The translations under genes were made by a program, and so were the position numbers. Below are positions 1 to 5,391 of a stretch of DNA of 6,207 nt, in pieces. Origin of the DNA: Desulfatitalea sp. (lineage in GTDB: Bacteria; Desulfobacterota; Desulfobacteria; Desulfobacterales; Desulfosarcinaceae); NCBI GenBank assembly GCA_013041835.1, contig JABDRH010000077.1:1-6207 (forward strand). Reading direction: 5' to 3'. Positions within the stretch are counted from its first letter, which is position 1. The number at the start of each line of letters is the position of its first letter. Below the pieces are notes generated by a model. That model did not search any database. It worked only from the letters and a program-made list of their open reading frames with translations, and was not told the DNA's origin.

Positions 1-450
1 TACAAACGCTTGGTGAACGACCTGCGGCACAACGACATGGTCATTTTGGGCTTTCGGCCCGAGGAGAAAAAACAGTACGGCCTGCTGGAGATCCAGGAAG
101 GCCGGGTGTGCAAAATTATCGAATGGAAATATTGGCGCGACTATTCACTCGAGGCCCAGGCCACCCTGACCCTATGCAATGCCGGTATTTATGCGGTGCG
201 TAAAGAAGTGCTGGAACGTTATTTGCCGGTCTTGTCCAACCGGCCGCAAAGGGTCAATAAGAGGGTAAATGGGCGGATGACCGAAATTGAAGAGTATTTT
301 ATTACTGACCTGGTGGAGTTCATGGTAGTGGATGGTTGCCGAGTAGGCTACGTGGTGTGCGCTGATGAACACGAGCCCATGGGCGTCGATGACCCAGTCA
401 GCCTGGCGTGGGCCCAGAAGGTGTATGCGGCACATCTGAATAGTGCTTGA
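1..450 (+). CDS. GlmU-type sugar-phosphate nucleotidyltransferase, C-terminal part (5' end outside window)
   Basis: The reading frame is open from base 1 (Y-K-R-L-V-N...) and ends at TGA 448-450, so the gene begins upstream. The GTG at 10 is only an internal codon. About 149 residues are visible and resemble the second half of the nucleotidyltransferase fold of GlmU-like enzymes. In order these are YGLLEI followed by GRVCKIIEWK (GlmU has YGR...GKV..IVEHKD), CNAGIYAV (GlmU INTGI), then EEYFITDLVEFM (GlmU EYYITD), and last EPMGVDDPVSLAWAQKVY (GlmU VEGVNN...L). Such enzymes condense a sugar-1-phosphate with an NTP to give an NDP-sugar in the cytoplasm. The N-terminal G-rich NTP-binding loop lies outside the window. 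No left-handed beta-helix acetyltransferase domain follows, so this is not full GlmU. Sugar and nucleotide specificity cannot be read from this part. Its place before gmd and fcl supports a role in making activated sugars for a surface polysaccharide. Confidence 0.82.
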   Translation, partial: YKRLVNDLRHNDMVILGFRPEEKKQYGLLEIQEGRVCKIIEWKYWRDYSLEAQATLTLCNAGIYAVRKEVLERYLPVLSNRPQRVNKRVNGRMTEIEEYFITDLVEFMVVDGCRVGYVVCADEHEPMGVDDPVSLAWAQKVYAAHLNSA

Positions 451-456
451 GGTCTG

Positions 457-549
457 TTAGATAGCGTGTTTTCCACCAATGGCATTTTTTTGGTACCTAT
501 CTAAATCATTGCGGCCTTGATTTGAACCACAAGATGCCATATTAGATAG
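457..549. repeat. Three TTAGATAG copies in the gap before gmd
   Basis: The octamer TTAGATAG occurs on + at 457-464, on - at 497-504 (read as CTATCTAA on +), and on + at 542-549. Centres are about 40 and 45 bp apart, near four helical turns. The second and third copies share flanking bases (TTTAGATAGGTACC on the minus strand against ATTAGATAGAAACC on the plus strand, 12 of 14 alike). The first two copies form an inverted pair that encloses a smaller ACCAA/TTGGT pair (475-479 and 490-494). They could be protein-binding sites controlling gmd, or the feet of an RNA stem-loop in a longer operon transcript. The function is not known and is inferred only from repetition and position. Confidence 0.5.
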
Positions 550-591
550 AAACCCTATGGGTATCACCTTAAACGCATTAAAGGCCATCCA

Positions 592-1677
592 GTGAAACGC
601 GCATTGATCACAGGCATCACCGGCCAGGACGGCGCCTACCTGGCCGAATTGCTCATCGAAAAGGGTTACGAAGTGCACGGCATCAAGCGCCGGGCCTCGC
701 TGTTCAACACCCATCGCATCGACCACCTCTACGAAGATCCCCATAAAAAAGGCCGCCGTCTGATCCTGCATTACGGCGATCTGACCGATGCCTCCAACCT
801 GATCCGTATCCTGCAGCAGGTTCGGCCAGACGAAGTTTACAACTTGGCTGCCCAGAGCCATGTGCAGGTCTCATTCGAATCGCCTGAATACACCGCCGAC
901 GCAGACGGACTGGGCACCCTTCGGCTGCTGGAAGGCATCCGCCTGCTCGGCCTGGAAAAGAAAAGCAGGTTTTACCAGGCCTCTACTTCGGAACTCTATG
1001 GCATGGTCCGTGAAGTGCCGCAGACCGAAAAAACGCCCTTTTACCCTCGATCGCCCTATGCCTGCGCCAAGCTCTACGCCTTCTGGATCACCGTCAACTA
1101 CCGAGAAGCCTACAATATTTACGCCTGCAACGGCATTCTCTTCAACCACGAGTCGCCCTTGCGCGGTGAAACCTTCGTGACCCGCAAAATCACTCGCGCC
1201 TTGGCCCGCATTTACCTGGGGCTTCAGGATTGCCTCTACCTGGGCAACCTCAACGCCCAGCGCGACTGGGGTCATGCCAAGGACTATGTGGAAATGCAAT
1301 GGCTGATGCTCCAGCAGGATGCCCCGGACGACTATGTTATCGCCACCGGCCAACAGCACTCCGTGCGTGATTTTGTCGATGCTTCCGCCCGGGAACTGGG
1401 CATTTCCATTAAATGGGAAGGCAAAGGCGCCAACGAACGCGGCATCAACCAGGCCAACGGCAAGACCATTGTCGCCGTTGACCCGAACTACTTCCGTCCC
1501 ACGGAAGTGGAAACCCTGCTCGGAGACCCCACCAAGGCCAAAGAAAAACTTGGCTGGGCCCCTAAAATCTCTTTCGATCAACTGGTTCAGGAGATGGTTC
1601 AAGCCGATCTGGAAGAGGCGAAAAAAGATGAGTTGTGCCAGCGGGCGGGGTTTAGGATCAATCAGCATAGTGAGTGA
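592..1677 (+). CDS. gmd: GDP-mannose 4,6-dehydratase
   Basis: This cytoplasmic NADP-dependent enzyme turns GDP-D-mannose into GDP-4-keto-6-deoxy-D-mannose, the first committed step to GDP-L-fucose and related 6-deoxyhexoses. It has 361 residues, close to the usual 340-375. It is an extended short-chain dehydrogenase/reductase. The Rossmann motif [11 protein letters not shown] starts at residue 7, the family segment [15 protein letters not shown] lies at 33-47, and NLAAQSHV at 84-91. The catalytic set falls at T132, E134 (STSELYG), Y156 and K160 (YACAK), the same numbering as known for the E. coli enzyme. The motif [17 protein letters not shown] (185-201) and [14 protein letters not shown] (224-237) are also classic. 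The start is GTG 592, with AAAGG at 580-584 seven bases upstream, and it gives the expected N-terminus MKRALITG. The next gene, fcl, performs the following step. The gap to fcl is 77 bp and no terminator is visible in it, so co-transcription is likely. Confidence 0.97.
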   Translation: MKRALITGITGQDGAYLAELLIEKGYEVHGIKRRASLFNTHRIDHLYEDPHKKGRRLILHYGDLTDASNLIRILQQVRPDEVYNLAAQSHVQVSFESPEYTADADGLGTLRLLEGIRLLGLEKKSRFYQASTSELYGMVREVPQTEKTPFYPRSPYACAKLYAFWITVNYREAYNIYACNGILFNHESPLRGETFVTRKITRALARIYLGLQDCLYLGNLNAQRDWGHAKDYVEMQWLMLQQDAPDDYVIATGQQHSVRDFVDASARELGISIKWEGKGANERGINQANGKTIVAVDPNYFRPTEVETLLGDPTKAKEKLGWAPKISFDQLVQEMVQADLEEAKKDELCQRAGFRINQHSE

Positions 1678-1754
1678 GTCTGTCCACGAGCTGTCGCGTT
1701 GCTGATCAAATCACTTTAAAACAGAAAATCAATGGATTGGGTTAATCGGCGGCA

Positions 1755-2918
1755 ATGAACAGCAATTCAAAAATATTCATCGCAGGTGCCGCCGGCATGG
1801 TCGGCAGCGCCATCATCAGAAAACTCCTCAGCCAGGGGCATACCCACCTTATCGGCAGTTATCACAACCGATTGCCGGATCCTGGCAAGTTCCTGCTCAA
1901 CGATCCTGCCGAAGGCATACCGCCTGGATTGCAGCTAGTTCAGATCGATCTCCGGCGTCAGGAGGACGTGGACGCCTTTTTTAAAGCCGAAGCGCCGGAT
2001 TATGTTTTCATCGCCGCGGCGCGCGTAGGCGGAATCCATGCCAACAATACCTTTCCGGCGCAGTTCATCTACGATAACCTGACCATACAAAACAACATCA
2101 TCCATGCCGCCTACACCTCCGGCGTACAGCGGTTGCTCTTTTTGGGCTCCACTTGCATCTATCCCCAGCAGGCGCCCCAACCCATGAAAGAAGAACACCT
2201 GCTGACCGGCCTGCTCGAGCCGACCAATGCGCCGTACGCCATCGCCAAAATCGCCGGCATCAAAATGTGCGAAGCCTACAACCGCCAGTACGACACCCGA
2301 TTTATCGCCCTGATGCCAACCAACCTCTACGGCCCCCACGACAACTTTGACTTGGAAAGCTCGCACGCCCTGCCGGCCATGATCCGCAAATTCCATCTGG
2401 CCAAATTGGCCGAAAACCAGGACTGGGAAGGCATCCAAAAAGACGAGGCAACTTTCGGTCCGATACCCAAGAACCATAGCGCAGCATGTGGTGCGGCGGA
2501 AAAAGACGCCGGACAGAGGATCGAGGATTCGATCCTTCTCTGGGGAACCGGCACCCCAAAACGCGAATTTCTCCACGTGGACGACCTGGCCGACGCCGGC
2601 CTGTTCATCATGCAACTGGATGAAAGGACCCTGGGCAACGAATTGCTGAGCTACCCCAAGCCCTGCTTCGTCAACGCCGGCACCGGCATCGATTGCACCA
2701 TCAAGGAACTGGCCCTGCTCATCCGGAACGTCGTCGGCTTCCAGGGCGACGTCCAATTCGATCCCACCAAGCCCGACGGCACCCCGCGCAAGCTCACGGA
2801 CGTCTCGCGCCTGGCCGGCCTCGGATGGACCGCCGCCATCGGCCTCGAACAAGGCATCCGGCAAACCTATGCGTGGTATCAAACCTTTCGCAGACATCGA
2901 ACGGATGGGTCATCTTAG
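1755..2918 (+). CDS. fcl: GDP-L-fucose synthase (GDP-4-keto-6-deoxymannose 3,5-epimerase/4-reductase)
   Basis: Also called wcaG. It takes the product of Gmd, epimerises it at C3 and C5, and reduces C4 with NADPH to give GDP-L-fucose. The 387-residue protein shows GAAGMVGSAI (11-20, cofactor loop), AARVGGIHANNTFPAQFIYDN (88-108), GSTCIYP (131-137), EPTNAPYAIAKIAGIKMCE (155-173), MPTNLYGPHDNF (187-198), REFLHVDDLADAG (270-282), and NAGTG plus KPDGTPRKL near the end. By alignment to E. coli Fcl the catalytic residues are S132, C134, Y161, K165 and H204, all present. It is about 65 residues longer than the E. coli protein. Extra length sits around residues 38-60 and, mostly, in an insertion of roughly 37 residues at about 217-258. 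ATG 1755 is the only reasonable start, since an in-frame TAA lies at 1743-1745. The Shine-Dalgarno sequence before it is poor. The TAG stop overlaps an inverted-repeat element. Confidence 0.96.
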   Translation: MNSNSKIFIAGAAGMVGSAIIRKLLSQGHTHLIGSYHNRLPDPGKFLLNDPAEGIPPGLQLVQIDLRRQEDVDAFFKAEAPDYVFIAAARVGGIHANNTFPAQFIYDNLTIQNNIIHAAYTSGVQRLLFLGSTCIYPQQAPQPMKEEHLLTGLLEPTNAPYAIAKIAGIKMCEAYNRQYDTRFIALMPTNLYGPHDNFDLESSHALPAMIRKFHLAKLAENQDWEGIQKDEATFGPIPKNHSAACGAAEKDAGQRIEDSILLWGTGTPKREFLHVDDLADAGLFIMQLDERTLGNELLSYPKPCFVNAGTGIDCTIKELALLIRNVVGFQGDVQFDPTKPDGTPRKLTDVSRLAGLGWTAAIGLEQGIRQTYAWYQTFRRHRTDGSS

Positions 2919-3019
2919 GGCGCAGGAAAGAAATAATTCGCCCAGATTGCGCTGGATTTGCCTTGCAGACGGGCTCAAAGACAAGCAAAATGGGGGGAAT
3001 TATTTTTTTCCTGCGCCCT
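2917..3019. repeat. Long inverted-repeat element between convergent genes (MITE-like or long hairpin)
   Basis: A 27-base left arm (2917-2943) and right arm (2993-3019) are reverse complements at 25 of 27 positions; the outer ends read AGGGCGCAGG and CCTGCGCCCT. Inside the 49-base spacer a second imperfect stem is nested (ATTTGCCTTG 2956-2965 with CAAGCAAAAT 2982-2991), so nearly the whole 103 bases can fold. TTA stands directly outside GGGCGC...GCGCCC on both sides (2915-2917 and 3019-3021), which would fit a 3-bp target duplication of a small non-autonomous element of 101 bp. It lies between the fcl stop and the stop of a minus-strand toxin gene, so it could also end or protect both transcripts. 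Neither side has a T-tract directly after the stem, so it is not a textbook intrinsic terminator. Confidence 0.6.
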
Positions 3020-3025
3020 TAACCT

Positions 3026-3454
3026 TTACACTACATTTAAACCGGCTGCCCGAGCCAACTCAGATTGCTTCCCATCAAAGGTGAAAAAGCGATCCGCTTC
3101 AATTATTTGCGCCAAGGCCACGTGCAGAATGTCAAGTGATCGGGAACCTGTCGCCATCGTGTGCCGACTAGAGAGCGTCAAGGTATGGGAAAACACATCC
3201 GGCCAGTCAATTTGGGGCCTAAAGTAAACTCCGGCCATTTCATGTGCATTGAAGCGCTTGAAGATGGTCCCGGCCTCGTCCTCGGTCATTTCGTGCCTGA
3301 AACGTTTCAACTGGATCGCATTGGTAAACTCAAGTTCATGCAGCATCGTTTTGGGGATCGCTTCGTTATTGGAACGGATCAAGTCGGAAGCGCTTTCGGA
3401 ATTGGCCTCCTTGACATAGAGCGCAACCAAAGCACTGGTATCCACATAAAGCAT
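3026..3454 (-). CDS. PIN-domain (VapC-like) toxin ribonuclease
   Basis: The predicted product is a 142-residue type II toxin of the PIN family, metal-dependent RNases that cut specific RNAs and stop growth when free of antitoxin. Acidic residues expected at the active site are present: D5 (MLYVDTSALVALY), E40 in LHELEFTNAI, D108 in RSLDILHVALA, and D127 in FFTFDGKQ. The C-terminus SELARAAGLNVV is typical of the family. The length is normal for VapC proteins (about 130-145). The start ATG (complement of 3452-3454) shares one base with the TGA stop of the upstream antitoxin (TGATG), so translation is probably coupled. It is convergent with fcl, with the inverted-repeat element between them. The target RNA cannot be told from sequence. 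The family call is firm; the name vapC is used only as a class label. Confidence 0.9.
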   Translation of the reverse strand: MLYVDTSALVALYVKEANSESASDLIRSNNEAIPKTMLHELEFTNAIQLKRFRHEMTEDEAGTIFKRFNAHEMAGVYFRPQIDWPDVFSHTLTLSSRHTMATGSRSLDILHVALAQIIEADRFFTFDGKQSELARAAGLNVV

Positions 3455-3684
3455 CAGAAGCGCTCCTCTCTGTTTCCAGTAACCACCTCGCTAAGCGGTT
3501 TGCCCTTTAATTCAATGGATTCCCGGTAAAAATCAGGCCAATCGATATTCTGCTTGGCGCCCAATGCGGTGATCTTGGCCACCGGCACGCCTCTTCTGGT
3601 GACAATAACCTCTTCTCCGGCCTTGATTTTTCGCAGAACCTCCGCAAAATTTTTTTGAACATCACCTACAGTTGCCGTTTGCAT
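3454..3684 (-). CDS. Phd/YefM-family antitoxin of TA module 1
   Basis: The 76-residue protein precedes and overlaps the PIN toxin. It has the Phd/YefM core: TVGDVQKNFAEVLRKIKAG (5-23), then EEVIVTRRGVPVAKI (24-38), where the conserved TRRGxPVA turn ends the N-terminal DNA-binding dimer domain. The remaining 38 residues (IDWPDFYRESIELKGKPLSE...) form the expected flexible toxin-binding tail. Such proteins neutralise the toxin and repress their own promoter, more tightly when bound to toxin. The start ATG (3682-3684 complement) follows a strong Shine-Dalgarno GAGGAG at 3692-3697, seven bases away. A perfect inverted repeat lies in the promoter just upstream, in line with autoregulation. Confidence 0.9.
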   Translation of the reverse strand: MQTATVGDVQKNFAEVLRKIKAGEEVIVTRRGVPVAKITALGAKQNIDWPDFYRESIELKGKPLSEVVTGNREERF

Positions 3685-3697
3685 ATTGATTCTCCTC

Positions 3698-3734
3698 TGC
3701 CGTTATTACGTATAATATATGCGTAATAACGGCA
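3698..3734. promoter_or_regulatory. Inverted-repeat operator of TA module 1
   Basis: TGCCGTTATTACG (3698-3710) and CGTAATAACGGCA (3722-3734) form a perfect 13-bp inverted repeat with an 11-bp spacer. One arm fills most of the -35/-10 spacer, and the other covers the predicted start of transcription. A dimeric Phd/YefM repressor bound here would block RNA polymerase. The site is seen directly; its use by the antitoxin is inferred from the family. Confidence 0.75.
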
Positions 3735-3740
3735 TGTCAA
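3712..3740 (-). promoter_or_regulatory. Sigma70-like promoter of TA module 1
   Basis: Read on the minus strand, TTGACA (3735-3740, perfect -35 consensus) is followed after exactly 17 bases by TATTAT (3712-3717, five of six matches to TATAAT). Transcription would start near 3705, giving a leader of about 20 bases that contains the GAGGAG ribosome site of the antitoxin. This is the best promoter match in the window. Confidence 0.75.
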
Positions 3741-3753
3741 ACCATGTCAGATT

Positions 3754-3796
3754 GTACTCACCCAATTTGAGTACTAAGGACTCAGTTCTGAGTCCT
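3754..3796. repeat. Two adjacent palindromes sharing ACTCA/TGAGT half-sites
   Basis: GTACTCA (3754-3760) pairs with TGAGTAC (3768-3774) across 7 bases. Two bases later AGGACTCAG (3777-3785) pairs with CTGAGTCCT (3788-3796) across 2 bases. All four arms contain ACTCA or its complement TGAGT. They lie in the gap between the divergent antitoxin and DUF218 genes. The second hairpin is followed by an A-run, not a T-run, on the plus strand, so it is not a terminator there. Operator sites or a structured leader are possible. Confidence 0.5.
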
Positions 3797-3846
3797 CAAC
3801 AAAAAAACGAAGCGCCCCCTCATTTCAGCGGGAGGAGAGGGCCGTG

Positions 3847-4581
3847 ATGGAAGGAAACGTCCGGCCGATTTTGCATATGCTGATGTCAAGGATTAGAACT
3901 ACCCTCAAAATCCTGATTATCATTGTTGCCGGCGCATTGATCACCCAAACGCTATGCTTTGCATATGTGCTCACCCGGTCGCCCGAGCTTGCGCCGGCGG
4001 ACGTGATCGTGGTCTTCGAAGGCCAGGTGGGGCGCACCCAAACCGCCTATGCCCTCGCCGATCAGGGCTATGCCCCCAATGTGATCATCTCCCCTGCAAG
4101 CAAACAGCGCCTCAAACGTTTTGACCGCCGCTTCAAGCCCAAGCGCACCTTCAACCGCATCATCGAGGATAAGGCCCGCACTACATTTGAAAACGCGCTG
4201 CTGACCGGAAAGCTCATCGAACGCAACCAGTTCGGTTCAGTCATTCTCGTCACCCAATGGAGCCACATGCCCCGGTCCTACCTGCTGCTCAAAACGATGC
4301 TGCTCGGCGCCAATACCCGCATTGAACCCTGCCCCGTGCCCACGGGAAAGCTAAAGCAGGAAAATTGGTATCACCACACCGTCGGTTGGAAGATGGTCTA
4401 CAATGAGATGGTGGAAATCTGGGGCAGCCTTATCGAACACATACGTTACAAAATCACAGGTGAGCTGCCGCCTGACCGAATCGGCAAATCAAGTATGATA
4501 AGAAAACTGAAAGCGCACCTGCTTTTCAAAATCCATCCTGAAGAATTATCATTACCTAAAAAAAACGATAAGGGTCATTAA
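3847..4581 (+). CDS. DUF218/YdcF-like membrane-anchored protein
   Basis: A 244-residue protein with one N-terminal hydrophobic segment (about residues 20-41, LKILIIIVAGALITQTLCFA) preceded by basic residues. It is probably an inner-membrane anchor or uncleaved signal, with the domain on the periplasmic side. The rest matches the DUF218 (SanA/YdcF/ElyC) layout. It has PADVIVVFEG at about 50, AYALADQGYAPNVIIS at about 67, and the conserved KARTTFENALLT near 109-120. VILVTQWSHMPRS follows at 132-144 (the family T-x-x-x-H-x-x-R region), then GANTRIEPCPVP. Members are linked to envelope and polysaccharide functions, but their reaction is not settled. Starts GTG 3844 and ATG 3847 are adjacent; a purine-rich site GGAGGAGAGGG (3831-3841) serves either, and ATG is preferred. 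It may belong functionally with the fucose genes, although a TA module now lies between. The C-terminal 35 residues are charged and not recognised. Confidence 0.82.
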   Translation: MEGNVRPILHMLMSRIRTTLKILIIIVAGALITQTLCFAYVLTRSPELAPADVIVVFEGQVGRTQTAYALADQGYAPNVIISPASKQRLKRFDRRFKPKRTFNRIIEDKARTTFENALLTGKLIERNQFGSVILVTQWSHMPRSYLLLKTMLLGANTRIEPCPVPTGKLKQENWYHHTVGWKMVYNEMVEIWGSLIEHIRYKITGELPPDRIGKSSMIRKLKAHLLFKIHPEELSLPKKNDKGH

Positions 4582-4812
4582 AACCGATCAAGATTTAAAG
4601 CGACATGTTTGGCCGTGCTCGACAGTGTTAAGCGGACAGGGCGCCCCGTTTTGGTTACACGGCATGGAGAGCCGGTCGCTATGATCGATCCGCCACCACT
4701 ACCCAAAAAACAGGCGGCGTGGCTGGGCATTTTTAAATCGAGGGGTAAAATCACAGATGATATCATAACGCCGGTCATTCAAGAAAAAGAGTGGCAGGCA
4801 CTGCGAGTCTGA
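4582..4812 (+). pseudogene. Decayed Phd/YefM antitoxin lacking a normal start (TA module 2)
   Basis: After the DUF218 stop TAA (4579-4581) the same frame reads RFKATCLAVLDSVKRTGRP, then VLVTRHGEPVAMI. This is the N-terminal antitoxin domain with its usual FKAxCLAVLD and TRxGxPVA motifs. The C-terminal tail GKITDDIITPVIQEKEWQAL is the common end of this family, closed by TGA 4810-4812. No ATG or GTG exists before the FKATC motif in this frame. The only starts, TTG 4609 and GTG 4615, would cut off the first strand and part of the DNA-binding face. ATT AAA ACC at 4577 in the next frame could be the mutated original start, separated by a one-base deletion. The toxin partner is also wrecked, so this is best read as a relic. 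A shortened product from TTG 4609 that can still bind toxin cannot be excluded. Confidence 0.75.
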
Positions 4813-4976
4813 ACCATGAGGTCGCCTTGCGAAGCAGGAGGATTTCGTTACCCCATCAAGACCCAGCGGATCTATTCATCGCCGCGACTGCCATTGTGTA
4901 TGGTTTGACCCTCGTGACGGCAGACCGCACATAAATTTCATCTGCCAAACAATATACTGTTATTTCAAATTATTAG
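4809..4976 (+). pseudogene. Remnant of a PIN-domain toxin (C-terminal part only, with an early stop)
   Basis: In the frame starting at 4809 the sequence reads LNHEVALRSRRISLPHQ and then DPADLFIAATAIVYGLTLVTADRT, followed by TAA 4932-4934. Past that stop the frame continues ISSAKQYTVISNY to TAG 4974-4976. This is the C-terminal half of a VapC-type toxin: DPADxFIAATA holds the third acidic site, and LVTAD the fourth. The expected first 70-90 residues, with the first two acidic sites, are missing. The remnant starts right at the antitoxin stop, which points to a deletion. The internal TAA sits where family members usually have a leucine codon (ADRxL), so TTA to TAA is a likely point mutation. 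It cannot make an active nuclease. Confidence 0.8.
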
Positions 4977-4981
4977 AAATC

Positions 4982-5050
4982 TTGCCGATCCGATACACTA
5001 TTTCCGAAGCAACAAACAGATTGCCGGCGATAATTCATGAGGAAATTTAA
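4982..5050 (+). pseudogene. Duplicated 5' fragment of the module 3 antitoxin
   Basis: The stretch 4988-5042 matches 5122-5176, inside the intact antitoxin downstream, at 51 of 55 positions with no gaps. Translated in the same frame it reads IRYTISEATNRLPAIIHEEI and then TAA (5048-5050), against IQYTISEAKNRLPAIIHEVE in the intact gene. A TTG at 4982 stands where the intact copy has ATG. Homology stops sharply after GAGG, so only about the first 20 codons are present. It lies immediately before the promoter region of the intact module. It is either the stump of a tandem TA duplication or a recombination scar. No function is expected. Confidence 0.8.
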
Positions 5051-5054
5051 ACGG

Positions 5055-5083
5055 TTGAAAATGGCTATTCCTTTGGCTATGTT
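5055..5083 (+). promoter_or_regulatory. Possible promoter of TA module 3
   Basis: TTGAAA (5055-5060) is followed after 17 bases by TATGTT (5078-5083, four of six to consensus). The region just after is very AT-rich, with the perfect palindrome TTTATATATAAA at 5083-5094 as an alternative -10. The heptamer TGGCTAT occurs twice 12 bp apart (5062-5068 and 5074-5080), inside the spacer and -10, and could be an operator. The exact start cannot be fixed by eye. Confidence 0.4.
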
Positions 5084-5102
5084 TTATATATAAATTTAGA
5101 TC

Positions 5103-5112
5103 GGGGGTGATC
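5103..5112 (+). promoter_or_regulatory. Extended ribosome binding site deciding the module 3 antitoxin start
   Basis: GGGGGTGATC differs from the full anti-Shine-Dalgarno complement GGAGGTGATC at one base. Its core lies 8 bases before ATG 5116. The GTG at 5107 falls inside this site and so is unlikely to be the start. Confidence 0.7.
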
Positions 5113-5115
5113 CGA

Positions 5116-5391
5116 ATGCATATCCAATACACCATTTCCGAAGCGAAAAACAGATTGCCGGCGATAATTCATGAGGTGGAAAAAGGACCCTTAGTGAAAT
5201 TGACGCGTCGAGGACGCCCTGTGGCAATACTCTTGTCCATCAAGGAGTATGAAAAACTCAACAGGAAACAGGGCGGCTTCTGGAATGGATTGATCGCATT
5301 CCGTGAGTCAGTATCATTGAATGACCTTTACGACGATGATTTCGAAGTGTTAAGGGATGACAGCCCCGGCAGGCCGGTTGACCTGCTATGA
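5116..5391 (+). CDS. Phd/YefM-family antitoxin of TA module 3
   Basis: A 91-residue antitoxin starting at ATG 5116, chosen because the Shine-Dalgarno site covers the GTG at 5107. Residues 5-24 (YTISEAKNRLPAIIHEVEKG) and 25-41 (PLVKLTRRGRPVAILLS) form the N-terminal DNA-binding domain with the TRRGxPVA motif, followed by KEYEKL. The tail contains FWNGLIAFRESV and ends LRDDSPGRPVDLL. The RDxSPGR ending is common in antitoxins paired with this kind of PIN toxin and should wrap the toxin active site. Its TGA overlaps the toxin ATG as ATGA (5388-5391), a mark of tight coupling. It likely represses its own promoter; candidate sites are listed just upstream. The first 20 codons are duplicated upstream as a dead fragment. 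Confidence 0.92.
   Translation: MHIQYTISEAKNRLPAIIHEVEKGPLVKLTRRGRPVAILLSIKEYEKLNRKQGGFWNGLIAFRESVSLNDLYDDDFEVLRDDSPGRPVDLL

Noticed and set aside
871..1668. Long open frame on the minus strand opposite gmd (265 codons)
   Set aside because: It lies wholly antisense to gmd, which has full family motifs and catalytic residues. Long antisense frames are common in GC-biased coding DNA, and the translation shows no recognisable domain.
1935..2897. Long open frame on the minus strand opposite fcl (320 codons)
   Set aside because: It is a shadow of the confidently identified fcl, with a low-complexity translation rich in G, V, A and F and no domain seen.
2917..3019. Ordinary intrinsic terminator for fcl
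   Set aside because: The stem is far longer than usual, its arms are separated by 49 bases, and no T-tract follows the 3' arm on either strand. Termination is possible but not shown.
2869..3227. Short plus-strand frames across the inverted repeat and opposite the module 1 toxin
   Set aside because: They overlap the toxin antisense or the repeat element, have no ribosome site, and show no family similarity.
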